Of a stretch of DNA of 52,544 nt, positions 24,459 through 31,862 are shown piece after piece. Both the position numbers and the translations under genes were made by a program. Every line of letters starts with the position of its first letter. Positions within the stretch are counted from its first letter, which is position 1. The DNA comes from Candidatus Treponema equifaecale (GTDB taxonomy: Bacteria > Spirochaetota > Spirochaetia > Treponematales > Treponemataceae). The stretch is from NCBI GenBank assembly GCA_018064905.1, contig JAGHUJ010000085.1, positions 1 to 52,544 on the forward strand, in the 5' to 3' direction. Under the pieces are notes generated by a model, which did no database searches, was not told the origin of the DNA, and was given only the letters and a program-made list of their open reading frames with translations.

Positions 24459-27014
24459 TTAGTCCATCAGGTAGTTGTAATCCGGTGCGTTTCCAAATTC
24501 ATCTTCCTGAAGGAAGTTGTATGAAGCGCTCATATCCTCTGAAGAAACGCTTTCTCCTGTAAGATTGAATGTAAGAGGTGTGTTGTCTTTGATAATAAGG
24601 TCGCTGGCAAATCCTGCCTTGTAGAGTTCCCGCTCAAGTCTGTAGAGCCCAAGGATTCTTCCTGCTGAATTTCCAGAATGGAACACACACATTTCCGTTG
24701 GCTGAGTTCCTTCAAGGAAGGTGAGTGTAATTGTATGGCCTCCACATTCTGGCGTTGGAATTGCTCCGCTTACGGAACATACGGTTGCTTCAACTGTTCC
24801 TGTGGCAGGTTTAGTCCAGTTCTTGAATGGAAGTCCGTCGTGGACCTTTCTCATGTAGTCTGCCATTGCATAGCCTGCAAGGGTTGAACCTGTGAGCTGA
24901 AGTCCGAGGGACTGGCCGGGCTTGTCGAAACCAAACCAGAATACTGAGGTGTAATATGGGGTAAAGCAGGCTGTCCATGCATCGGCCCAGTTCTGGGTTG
25001 TACCTGTTTTTCCTGCTGCCGGAATGACATATTTCTTTCCCTTGCTGTCTTTGTACTGGAATTTGCTTCCATTTGCGGTAGATCCTGCAAGGCTTCCCGA
25101 TTTTACGGTATTTTCAAGCAGCTTTAACATCGTATAGGCAGTCTGTGGTGAAATGATCTGTGCATCTGCACCCTTTGCCTGAAGGGCCTGTCTTGCTTCT
25201 TTTTCTGGATTTAAGAATACGTTTCCGTTTTTGTCTTCAACGCTTCGGATTGCAATTGGAGTAACTTCCTTTCCGCCGTTTGCAAAGGTTGCGTAGGCGT
25301 GTGCAACTTCGATTGGTCGAACGGAACAAACGCCAAGACCGATAGGATAACCCGGAACAAATCCTCGGGATGGAACTTCTTCCTTTGGAATTCCAAGAAG
25401 TGCAATGGCACGGTCGATTGCTGCATCAAATCCAATACCGTCAAGAACCTTGAGGGATGGAATATTCATGGAGTGGGCAAGGGCATACCAGAGTTCTACG
25501 TCTCCCTTCCATTCACCGCGGAAATTCTGTGGAATGTAAGGCTTTCCGTCTGCAGTGTGGAATACGACTGGAGTATCTGAAATTATGGAAGCTGGCGTAA
25601 ACTGCCTTGAATCGATTGCAGCACTGTAGTAAAGCGGCTTAAAGGATGAACCCGGCTGAATTTTTGCCTGTACGGCACGGATAAACTGGTTTTCGGAATC
25701 GTATTTGCTGCCACCTACAAGGGAAGTTATGTAGCCTGTTTCATTTTCAACGGCAATCATGGTTCCTTCGATTGTAGTCTTTCCTACGTTGTTCTTTACC
25801 ACCTGATTTGCCTTGTTTACGACTCCCAGCTTAAGAGAATCCAAACCGCACATCAAAGACATTACATCTACGATTGGGTTGATTGTATTTGTATATGTGG
25901 AAAGTGAGATGCTTTCATTTCGTGATTCTGAGTCTTTTAGGGCGTGCAGGTCAAAGGTGAGGGCGAGAAGTTCTGTAATCGGAGTGTAAATTTTGAATGC
26001 AGAATTCTTTCTTTCACTTGAAGAACGCTGATAGCTTCTGTTTGCGTAGGCAATGTATCGGCTCATTGTGTCCTGTGCTATGAGCTGGTTTCTGAGGTTC
26101 AATGTTGTGTTTACAGTAAAGCCGCTGGAATAGATGTCGTCGGTACCGTAGATCATTCCGCTCAGCTCGCGGCGAACATATTCAGAGAACCATGGAGCCT
26201 TGTCCTCGCGGTTCATGTTTGTCTGGGCGCTGGTTCTGGTATAGTCAAAGTTTGCCCAGAATTCGTCAAAGGATTCATCTGCCTGAGATTCTGTTATGTA
26301 TCCTGAATCCACCATGGCGTTGAGAACATATCTCTGGCGGTCCATGGCACGGTTTGGATAATCGAATGGGTTGTAGTGGGCAGGGTTTGAAAGCTGAACT
26401 ACAAGAACAGCAGCCTCTGCCGGCGTAATCTGAGTTGCATCGTGACCAAAGTAATATTTGCTGGCTGCATTTACACCGTAGGTACCGCCACCAAAGTAGA
26501 TTTTGTTCAGATAAAGCTCAAGAATCTCATCTTTTGAATAGCGTCGCTCCATCTGAATTGCCCACCAGAGCTCTTTGAGCTTACGCATGATAGATTTTTC
26601 TGTACGGTCACAGTAAAGGGTTCCTGCAATCTGCTGAGTAAGTGTTGAACCGCCACCAAGATTTTTTCTGAGCACAACCTGTCCCAAAAGAGCACGGGTA
26701 AGCGCAATTATGTTGAAACCTTTATGTGTGTAGAATTTTTTGTCTTCACGGGAAAGCAATGCATCAATCATGTGCTGAGGAAGCTTGTTGATGCTGATTA
26801 TTTCACGCTTTTCTTCGCTGGCAAGTTCTGTGATAAGTTCACCGTTAATGTCCAGAAGCTTTGTTGGAAGAGCCGTGTTGAACTCAGTAAAGTTCTCATT
26901 GTCCTTGATGTATTTTGTATATGAAAGGCCCAGTCCAAGACTGGCACCCAGAATAATTGCACAGACAAAAAGAGCTGCTGTAAGAATGAATGTAGACTTT
27001 CTTATTTGTTGCAT
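24459..27014 (-). CDS. Class A penicillin-binding protein (PBP1A-like)
   Basis: 851 residues from ATG 27014; a longer form adding 24 residues would be translated through a terminator and small-RNA region and is rejected. One N-terminal membrane helix ('FILTAALFVCAIILGASLGLGL'). Glycosyltransferase domain: 'SREDKKFYTHKGFN', 'GGGSTLTQQIAGTLY', 'EILELYLNKIYFGGGTYGV'. Transpeptidase: 'QPGSSFKPLYY' (SxxK), 'SMNIPS' (SxN), 'AAGKTGTTQNWADAW' (KTG). It polymerises and cross-links peptidoglycan in the periplasm. TATTCT lies 6 nt before ATG and no ribosome binding site is seen. Confidence 0.95.
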   Translation of the reverse strand: MQQIRKSTFILTAALFVCAIILGASLGLGLSYTKYIKDNENFTEFNTALPTKLLDINGELITELASEEKREIISINKLPQHMIDALLSREDKKFYTHKGFNIIALTRALLGQVVLRKNLGGGSTLTQQIAGTLYCDRTEKSIMRKLKELWWAIQMERRYSKDEILELYLNKIYFGGGTYGVNAASKYYFGHDATQITPAEAAVLVVQLSNPAHYNPFDYPNRAMDRQRYVLNAMVDSGYITESQADESFDEFWANFDYTRTSAQTNMNREDKAPWFSEYVRRELSGMIYGTDDIYSSGFTVNTTLNLRNQLIAQDTMSRYIAYANRSYQRSSSERKNSAFKIYTPITELLALTFDLHALKDSESRNESISLSTYTNTINPIVDVMSLMCGLDSLKLGVVNKANQVVKNNVGKTTIEGTMIAVENETGYITSLVGGSKYDSENQFIRAVQAKIQPGSSFKPLYYSAAIDSRQFTPASIISDTPVVFHTADGKPYIPQNFRGEWKGDVELWYALAHSMNIPSLKVLDGIGFDAAIDRAIALLGIPKEEVPSRGFVPGYPIGLGVCSVRPIEVAHAYATFANGGKEVTPIAIRSVEDKNGNVFLNPEKEARQALQAKGADAQIISPQTAYTMLKLLENTVKSGSLAGSTANGSKFQYKDSKGKKYVIPAAGKTGTTQNWADAWTACFTPYYTSVFWFGFDKPGQSLGLQLTGSTLAGYAMADYMRKVHDGLPFKNWTKPATGTVEATVCSVSGAIPTPECGGHTITLTFLEGTQPTEMCVFHSGNSAGRILGLYRLERELYKAGFASDLIIKDNTPLTFNLTGESVSSEDMSASYNFLQEDEFGNAPDYNYLMD

Positions 27015-27020
27015 TTTAAT

Positions 27021-27049
27021 AGAATAATACAAAAAAAAAAGGCCGGCAA
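27021..27049 (-). promoter_or_regulatory. PBP gene promoter, predicted leaderless
   Basis: TTGCCG (27044-27049), 17-nt spacer, TATTCT (27021-27026) on the minus strand, 6 nt from ATG. The -35 lies inside the hairpin of the upstream terminator. Confidence 0.4.
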
Positions 27050-27058
27050 GAGCCGGCC
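27031..27058 (-). terminator. Strong intrinsic terminator of the candidate small RNA
   Basis: On the minus strand GGCCGGC, UCUU, GCCGGCC then ten T. A perfect 7-bp all-GC stem. Confidence 0.95.
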
Positions 27059-27148
27059 AATTGCCATCAGGCAAGTCGGGCATCAATGGGTGGGAGGGGA
27101 TAATTGCATGCCCGACCCTATTATTATCGCCCTGGAGTGGGAAAATCT
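27031..27148 (-). ncRNA. Candidate small RNA with C-rich loop
   Basis: On the minus strand the segment has a promoter-like sequence, a single-stranded 5' part with UUCCCACUCC, a stem-loop with 9-bp stem GUCGGGCAU/AUGCCCGAC (27075-27083 with 27108-27116), a small stem UUGCC/GGCAA (27061-27074) and the terminator. The first stem's loop contains AUCCCCUCCCACCC, a C-rich stretch that could pair with Shine-Dalgarno sequences, as in RsaE-type and other C-rich small RNAs. No ORF is present. It could instead be the 3' untranslated end of the PEGA gene mRNA, processed or not. No known RNA family is recognised. Confidence 0.55.
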
Positions 27149-27153
27149 TTAAT

Positions 27154-27183
27154 AATTTATTAAAAAAAATACGATTTTGTGAA
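27154..27183 (-). promoter_or_regulatory. Possible promoter of the small RNA
   Basis: TTCACA (27178-27183), 18-nt T-rich spacer, TAAATT (27154-27159) on the minus strand, just after the PEGA gene stop codon. The -35 is one base from TTGACA; the -10 is weaker. Confidence 0.4.
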
Positions 27184-27188
27184 AGATT

Positions 27189-28175
27189 TTATTCTTCTTC
27201 AGAAACCGAGGCATCAATGTCCAGATTTACTGTGTATGAGCGGCCTGTAACTGCAGTCAGAGTTTTTACAACTTCGTAATCACCCAATGTGAATTTAATC
27301 ACATGTTCACCGGTTGTGATTACGAAAGGCTCTTTTGGATTTGCCAATGGTTGAGAATCAAGGGAAACTGTTGCGCTGGCCGGACCTATGATTTTTAAAG
27401 TAGGTTCTGAACCGCGGAGAGTTACTTCAAGATTTGTGGTTTTTGCCTGTTCAATTCGGAATGTTCTGAGCTCATTTCTGTAGGCATCGCTTACAATGGA
27501 AAGATGATGCTCTCCTGTTTCCAGCATAAGGCTTCTCCAGTCCTGAACCGGCTTGTCGTCAACAAAAACTGAATATTTTTTTTCTTCAGAAACTGCAGGA
27601 AATGTTTTGAGTGCCAGAATGCCCTTGTTTTTAAGAATTGGTTTTGCGCTAACTTCAATTTCTGCCCGTTCAAGTTCTTCTGGTACGCCCTTCATAACCT
27701 GCTGAAATCTAATGAAGATTCCCTTGCTGTAATCTGACAAAGGCGGAATCTTTTCTGAATATGGGCTGTCTTTTACAGAAAAGTCGCTGGAAATCGGCAG
27801 AACCAAGGTCAAGGAGAGCTTTGAAGGCAATGTTTTTAAGAAAAATTTTTCTCCTGAGTAGTTCTGGGATTTTTCTGAAGGCTGAGGTTCGATCCCATTA
27901 TAAATGATGTATGCAACAGAATCCCGCCAGGTAGCAACAACTTCTGGAATCTTTAAATTAAGTTCAATTCCGCTTACAAAGGTCAAATCCTTTGGCAATT
28001 CTACAAAAACAGCGTCTTCAATTCCTGATGAAATTTGCTGGCTTTCCTGATTCTGCGGAACTGGGAGAGAAATAACTTTGCGGACACGAAAATTCTCTGC
28101 GTAAAGCTGATTCTGAATCAGAAAGAGTGAGAAAAGTGAAAGAGTAAGGAATTTTCTGCCGAAAAATTTTTTCAT
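27189..28175 (-). CDS. Secreted PEGA-domain protein
   Basis: 328 residues from ATG 28175 (GTG 28181 is the alternative). Signal peptide ending 'NQLYAEN'. The central region has 'VFVELPKDLTFVSGIELNLKIPE' and long strand-rich segments; the C-terminal ~150 residues contain PEGA-like repeats: 'YSVFVDDKPVQDWRSLMLETGEHHLSIV' and 'ATVSLDSQPLANPKEPFVITTGEHVIKFTLGDYE'. PEGA domains are beta-sandwich modules common in spirochaete envelope proteins; function is unknown. No Shine-Dalgarno sequence; TATAAT ends 12 nt before the ATG, giving a leader of only about 5 nt. Confidence 0.78.
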   Translation of the reverse strand: MKKFFGRKFLTLSLFSLFLIQNQLYAENFRVRKVISLPVPQNQESQQISSGIEDAVFVELPKDLTFVSGIELNLKIPEVVATWRDSVAYIIYNGIEPQPSEKSQNYSGEKFFLKTLPSKLSLTLVLPISSDFSVKDSPYSEKIPPLSDYSKGIFIRFQQVMKGVPEELERAEIEVSAKPILKNKGILALKTFPAVSEEKKYSVFVDDKPVQDWRSLMLETGEHHLSIVSDAYRNELRTFRIEQAKTTNLEVTLRGSEPTLKIIGPASATVSLDSQPLANPKEPFVITTGEHVIKFTLGDYEVVKTLTAVTGRSYTVNLDIDASVSEEE

Positions 28176-28187
28176 ATACACAATAAA

Positions 28188-28193
28188 ATTATA
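28188..28193 (-). promoter_or_regulatory. -10 element of the PEGA gene
   Basis: TATAAT on the minus strand. Its expected -35 position (28211-28216) overlaps the divergent sigma-28 promoter, so the two may exclude each other. Confidence 0.5.
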
Positions 28194-28205
28194 TAAAAAA
28201 ATTGA

Positions 28206-28232
28206 TAAAGTCTACATTTGAAATGCCGATAA
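28206..28232 (+). promoter_or_regulatory. Near-perfect sigma-28 promoter, antisense to M23 gene
   Basis: TAAAGTCT (28206-28213), exactly 11 nt, GCCGATAA (28225-28232): 15 of 16 matches to TAAAGTTT-N11-GCCGATAA. It points rightward into the 3' end of the leftward M23 peptidase gene, starting about 28239. No rightward gene lies ahead, so an antisense RNA is predicted. Confidence 0.6.
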
Positions 28233-28245
28233 TGCCAAAATTCCT

Positions 28246-29247
28246 TTATTTTATCAGCTTTCCTGGATCTGTGGGGTTACCTTTTTCCCTTACTTCAAAA
28301 TGAAGATGTGGACCAGTTGAAGCTCCTGTCGTTCCCACAAGTCCGATTACCTGACCAGTGTTCACTCTGTCGTCCTTTTTAACGAGGGTTTTTGAAAGAT
28401 GTGCGTAGAGGCTGGTTTTTCCGCCGTTGTGAAGAAGAATTATGTAGTTTCCGTAGGTGGAATTGTAGTCAACTTTTGTGACCAGACCGCTTTTACAGGC
28501 GTAGACATCGGAACCCAGTGGGGAAGCCAGATCAATTCCTGCGTGAAAGGTCCATTTTCCTGAAATTGGGCTGGTTCTGTAGCCGAATGGGGAAGTGAGG
28601 ACTTTTTTATTTAATGGAAGAATCATTGAGTTGTCGTGAAAAAATGCGATGTCAGTTCCGGAAAAATTTTTTTCAGGCAAAAAATAGAAGCTTCGTCCGT
28701 CGATTTGTATTTCAGCTGTGGTTTCCGTGTCGATTTGTGCTGAGTATTCGTTTTGCATCAGAATTTCCAGGGCTGAGTCCGGTTTTTTTGCAATGAACAG
28801 GCCCTGATTTATTGGAAGAATCAGTTTTTGTCCGATTTTCAGCTCCGGTGAGGAAATGCTGTTTACGGTGGCCAATGTTCCCTGAGAAATTTGAAGCCGT
28901 GCAGAAAGTCCGTTGAAGGTTGTAAGGTAGTTGTCTGTATCTGCTTTGACGGTGTAGCTGTAGTAAAAGGAGGTTGGAAAATCTGAAGGTTTCTGGTGCT
29001 GAAGTGGAATTCGTTTAAGCTTGTTGTTCAGCTCAATGTCCTTCTGGTATTGCCTGAAAATTCGGTTGTTTTCTTTTAAAATTTCGTCTCCTTTGGGAGA
29101 AACTTGTTTTGCTGTGGGAAGAACTGTGAAGTCTGCTGAATTTAATTCCTGAATTTTCTGTTCCTGTGAAAAAATTGAAGAGACACTTACGGAGAAAATC
29201 ACTGCACCTGAAAAAAATCCAAGAAAATTGTGTTTGGTCAGTTTCAT
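28246..29247 (-). CDS. Secreted LysM and M23 peptidase (LytM-like)
   Basis: 333 residues from ATG 29247; a longer same-frame reading into the upstream gene is spurious. Signal peptide at residues 1-29. A LysM-like module at about 97-146 ('YTVKADTDNYLTTFNGLSARLQIS'...'LKIGQKLILP'). The M23 domain at about 212-333 has 'TSPFGYRTSPISGKWTFHAGIDLAS' with His235 and Asp239, and 'GPHLHFEVR' with His314 and His316, all zinc or catalytic residues. It should cut peptide bridges in peptidoglycan. Its start overlaps the stop of the membrane-protein gene (TGATG), so translation is coupled. A sigma-28 promoter faces its 3' end. Confidence 0.93.
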   Translation of the reverse strand: MKLTKHNFLGFFSGAVIFSVSVSSIFSQEQKIQELNSADFTVLPTAKQVSPKGDEILKENNRIFRQYQKDIELNNKLKRIPLQHQKPSDFPTSFYYSYTVKADTDNYLTTFNGLSARLQISQGTLATVNSISSPELKIGQKLILPINQGLFIAKKPDSALEILMQNEYSAQIDTETTAEIQIDGRSFYFLPEKNFSGTDIAFFHDNSMILPLNKKVLTSPFGYRTSPISGKWTFHAGIDLASPLGSDVYACKSGLVTKVDYNSTYGNYIILLHNGGKTSLYAHLSKTLVKKDDRVNTGQVIGLVGTTGASTGPHLHFEVREKGNPTDPGKLIK

Positions 29248-29660
29248 CAGTTCTCGGAATTTTCGTTCTGAAGTTCTTTTCGCTGGTTTTTGTTTGAAAA
29301 ATTTAAGAGCCCGTAGAGAAAAATCATTGCAAGCAGAACAGGAATTGAAAGAAGCCGTTTGCCATTTACAACCAGCAGAAAAATAAAGGAAAGTCCCAGT
29401 CCGATTACAACGATTTTTGAAATAACCGTCAGAACAGAACGAATGCCATTTTTTTTGATTTTCTGAATGATGAAAAAAATTGCCAGCCCAAGAATTATTG
29501 CGATTACCGTAAAGGTGTAGGCATCTGGTGCTGAAGTGGCAAACTTCCAGAGCGGAAAGACTGTTACAGCCCCGCAGAGTCCGCAAAGCAAAAGCAGAAA
29601 AACAATTTTTACCACAGAAGCCAAAAGCTCCCTGTATCCAGAAACGATATTCTTAAGCAT
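29247..29660 (-). CDS. Small membrane protein, unknown function
   Basis: 137 residues with about four hydrophobic segments: near 15-38 ('VVKIVFLLLLCGLCGAVTVF'), 47-66, 78-98 and 101-120, then a charged Asn/Lys/Glu tail. No family recognised. It is co-transcribed and translationally coupled with the LysM-M23 peptidase, which suggests an envelope role. TAAAAT (29667-29672) ends 6 nt before the ATG and no ribosome binding site is present. Confidence 0.8.
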   Translation of the reverse strand: MLKNIVSGYRELLASVVKIVFLLLLCGLCGAVTVFPLWKFATSAPDAYTFTVIAIILGLAIFFIIQKIKKNGIRSVLTVISKIVVIGLGLSFIFLLVVNGKRLLSIPVLLAMIFLYGLLNFSNKNQRKELQNENSEN

Positions 29661-29666
29661 GGTATG

Positions 29667-29672
29667 ATTTTA
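29667..29672 (-). promoter_or_regulatory. -10 element, predicted leaderless
   Basis: TAAAAT on the minus strand, 6 nt before ATG 29660. It lies directly after the second terminator of the ferredoxin gene. Confidence 0.45.
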
Positions 29673-29686
29673 ATGGAAATAAACAC

Positions 29687-29820
29687 AAAAAAAAAGGTGG
29701 TTTCACAGTGAAGTGCACCACGCAAAAAAAATAGCCGCCAAGGACGGCGGCATAACCTGAAGAGAGAAAACCGCAAGGTTTTCTCGTGAGAACTGGATTT
29801 TACAAGGATGTAAAATCCAG
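29687..29820 (-). terminator. Four consecutive hairpins after the ferredoxin gene
   Basis: In transcript order: a 12-bp stem CTGGATTTTACA/TGTAAAATCCAG (29793-29820); a 9-bp stem GAGAAAACC/GGTTTTCTC (29764-29785); GCCGCC/GGCGGC (29734-29751) followed by eight T interrupted once; and GTGGT/ACCAC (29697-29721) followed by nine T. The last two are terminators; the first two are extra and may stabilise the mRNA or form an RNA in their own right. Confidence 0.8.
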
Positions 29821-29825
29821 TCTAT

Positions 29826-29999
29826 TTACTCTTCAGCAATTGCACTTGCAGGACATTCTGAAGCACATGTTCCGCAGCTTACGCATTTAGAAGCGTCGAT
29901 TTCGCGGTGTCCGCCGTTTTCGCTGATAGCTCCAACTGGACAATCTGGTTCACATGTTCCGCAGTTTACGCATGTGTTAGGATCGATTTTCATTGCCAT
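29826..29999 (-). CDS. 2[4Fe-4S] ferredoxin
   Basis: 57 residues from ATG 29999 with AGAGG upstream. Two clusters are ligated by 'CVNCGTCEPDCP' and 'CVSCGTCASECP', the clostridial-type pattern CxxCxxCxxxCP twice. It is a low-potential electron carrier of anaerobic metabolism, fitting a fermentative host-associated spirochaete. The gene is monocistronic: TATAAT at 30025-30030 and terminators on both sides of the following gap. Confidence 0.96.
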   Translation of the reverse strand: MAMKIDPNTCVNCGTCEPDCPVGAISENGGHREIDASKCVSCGTCASECPASAIAEE

Positions 30000-30024
30000 A
30001 ATAAGTACCTCTTTTATTGTGGAT

Positions 30025-30030
30025 ATTATA
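30025..30030 (-). promoter_or_regulatory. -10 element of the ferredoxin gene
   Basis: TATAAT on the minus strand 25 nt before ATG 29999, leaving room for an AGAGG ribosome binding site. Confidence 0.55.
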
Positions 30031-30112
30031 AAGATAACATTTACAGCCCCAAAAAACAATGTAAAAGCGTCTAAAAAAATACGAATTAGTTATGTCTAAC
30101 AAATATCTGTGG

Positions 30113-30118
30113 TATAAT
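30113..30118 (+). promoter_or_regulatory. -10 element of deoC
   Basis: TATAAT 19 nt before ATG 30138, with GAGG between. The -35 is not clear. Confidence 0.5.
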
Positions 30119-30137
30119 CAGACAAGAGGTAATTCAA

Positions 30138-30848
30138 ATGACAAAACAGGAAATCGCAAAATATATCGACCATACAAATCTCAATGCTTGCGCAAGGGAA
30201 GCTGATATTCAGAAGCTGTGTGATGAGGCTAAAAAATATGGCTTTGCTTCAGTTTGTGTAAATCCATTCTGGGTACCATTCGCTTCACAGCAGCTTAGGG
30301 GAAGTGAAGTTAAGGTTTGCACAGTTGTCGGCTTTCCTTTGGGGGCTGCAACAATCGATGACATTGCAGGTCAGGCTGCCGGAACTGTTTATGACGGAGC
30401 ACAGGAAGTTGATATGGTGGTGAATCTCAGTCTTGTAAAGGACGGACTTTGGGATGATGTTTTTGAATACATATATGCTGTTCGTTGTGCTACAAATGAT
30501 GTGGTAGCAGATGAGGGAATCAGCGGAAACGTTGTTCTGAAGGTAATTCTGGAAACCTGCTATCTCACAGATGAAGAAATCGTAAAGTGCTGTGAATGTG
30601 CCATGAAGGCTGGTGCGGATTTTGTAAAGACTTCAACAGGATTTGCTATTCTAAAGGACAAGGACGGTAAACTGCTTCCAAACGGAGCAACTGTTCATGC
30701 TGTTGAGCTTATGAGGAAAACTGTAGGCGACAAGCTCGGAGTTAAAGCCAGCGGCGGTGTTCACAACTTTGAGGAAGCCTGTGCAATGATTGAAGCCGGT
30801 GCCAGCCGAATCGGAGCCAGTGCGGGAGTGAAAATAGTTGATAATTGA
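30138..30848 (+). CDS. deoC: Deoxyribose-phosphate aldolase
   Basis: 236 residues, family length. 'IAKYIDHTNLNACA' at the start, 'SVCVNPFWVPFA', 'TVVGFPLGAATID', the Schiff-base lysine in 'ADFVKTSTGF' and 'VKASGGVHNFEEACAMIEAGASRIGASAGV' are all DeoC signatures. It cleaves deoxyribose 5-phosphate to acetaldehyde and glyceraldehyde 3-phosphate. deoA, its pathway partner, lies 3.2 kb away on the other strand in a separate operon. GAGG precedes the start. Confidence 0.97.
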   Translation: MTKQEIAKYIDHTNLNACAREADIQKLCDEAKKYGFASVCVNPFWVPFASQQLRGSEVKVCTVVGFPLGAATIDDIAGQAAGTVYDGAQEVDMVVNLSLVKDGLWDDVFEYIYAVRCATNDVVADEGISGNVVLKVILETCYLTDEEIVKCCECAMKAGADFVKTSTGFAILKDKDGKLLPNGATVHAVELMRKTVGDKLGVKASGGVHNFEEACAMIEAGASRIGASAGVKIVDN

Positions 30849-30869
30849 TAGTTGAGAGTGGAAAGATTG

Positions 30870-30903
30870 TAATTACGAATTACGCATTACGAATTACGCA
30901 TTA
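30870..30903. repeat. AATTACGAATTACGC simple repeat at a convergent gene junction
   Basis: Two tandem copies of ATTACGAATTACGC plus part of a third lie between deoC and the convergent hydrolase gene. The hydrolase stop codon (30894-30896) lies inside the repeat. Confidence 0.8.
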
Positions 30904-31862
30904 TTTCTTTTCCACTTCCAGCTGTTGTTCTGGATTTCGTAGGTGATTTTTCCTGATTCGTAGAGACCTGTAAGATATGAGCGCAGGGTGCTTCCAATCA
31001 GGCAGAACTGACTTGTTCTCAATGTGATAAGATTTCTGTCTGCAACGGCTTTCAGAATTTCTTCAGTGGTTTTGGGTGTCTTAAGCTCATCCAAAATCAT
31101 ATTCTCTGTTTCAAGAATTGCAAGAAGGTTCAGCTCCACGATTCCGTCAACTGAATCAACTGAATCTCCGTGCCCCGGAATGTAAAGGTCAGCCTGAACC
31201 TGTGAAACCTTGTGCAGAGACTCTTTTGTCTGTCGTTCATCCAGCAGGTACTGAATCCAGTAAGTCTTAATCACATTTCTACCGGAAAGAGCGTCTCCTG
31301 CAAAAAAAATCTTTTTTCCGTCTGTATCCGTAAACAAAAGTCCTGTCTGGTCCACGTAATGTCCTGGCAGTGAAACAATTTGCAGCGTAATCTCGGAATT
31401 TTCTGCTTCGACTGGAATGTGAATCAGTTCCTCGCCGTCAAAAATTTTCGTAACGTGGCATGGACGGGCCAGCAGAAATTTGGAGAGAATGTCGTGAATA
31501 GGTGTTCCACCCCAGATAAGCTGTGTTTCAATGCTGGGATATTCCATTAAAGATGCCTCACCTTTGGAAGCCCAGATTTCACAACCTGTCTTTTCAACTA
31601 AAATGGCATTTCCGCCACAGTGATCCGCATGGGAATGGGTGTTTATTACGGCTTTCAGCTTGCCTTGTGGAAACATTTCTGCAATCAGTTCAAGTAGCTT
31701 TAGTCCGCTTGTGTCATCGTTTCCAGATTCAATCAGATAAACATCGCTCTTTCCGTCTTTTTTGGGAACATTCAGAATTCCTGTGTTTGTGGCCATTTTG
31801 AGAAGAGTTATGTGTCTGCTTACCTGCTGTGCAATCTGTGAAAGCTGTAAATTTTCTGCCAT
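30894..31862 (-). CDS. Metallo-beta-lactamase-fold hydrolase
   Basis: 322 residues. The metal site 'INTHSHADHCGGNAIL' (HxHxDH) is present, later 'LPGHYVDQTGLLF', 'IFFAGDAL' and 'YIPGHGDSVD' supply the other ligands. The C-terminal third is a winged-helix-like region often seen in this family. Substrate unknown (glyoxalase II-like or thiolesterase are possible). The start codon follows the recJ stop directly, so it is the third gene of deoA-recJ-MBL. The last residues and stop are formed by an intergenic repeat. Confidence 0.88.
   Translation of the reverse strand: MAENLQLSQIAQQVSRHITLLKMATNTGILNVPKKDGKSDVYLIESGNDDTSGLKLLELIAEMFPQGKLKAVINTHSHADHCGGNAILVEKTGCEIWASKGEASLMEYPSIETQLIWGGTPIHDILSKFLLARPCHVTKIFDGEELIHIPVEAENSEITLQIVSLPGHYVDQTGLLFTDTDGKKIFFAGDALSGRNVIKTYWIQYLLDERQTKESLHKVSQVQADLYIPGHGDSVDSVDGIVELNLLAILETENMILDELKTPKTTEEILKAVADRNLITLRTSQFCLIGSTLRSYLTGLYESGKITYEIQNNSWKWKRNNA

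Noticed and set aside
27015..27086. 24-residue N-terminal extension of the PBP
   Set aside because: It would be translated through a terminator hairpin and T-run; ATG 27014 precedes the membrane helix directly.
29248..29586. N-terminal extension of the M23 peptidase
   Set aside because: It is an off-frame reading of the small membrane protein gene; ATG 29247 gives a clean signal peptide and TGATG coupling.
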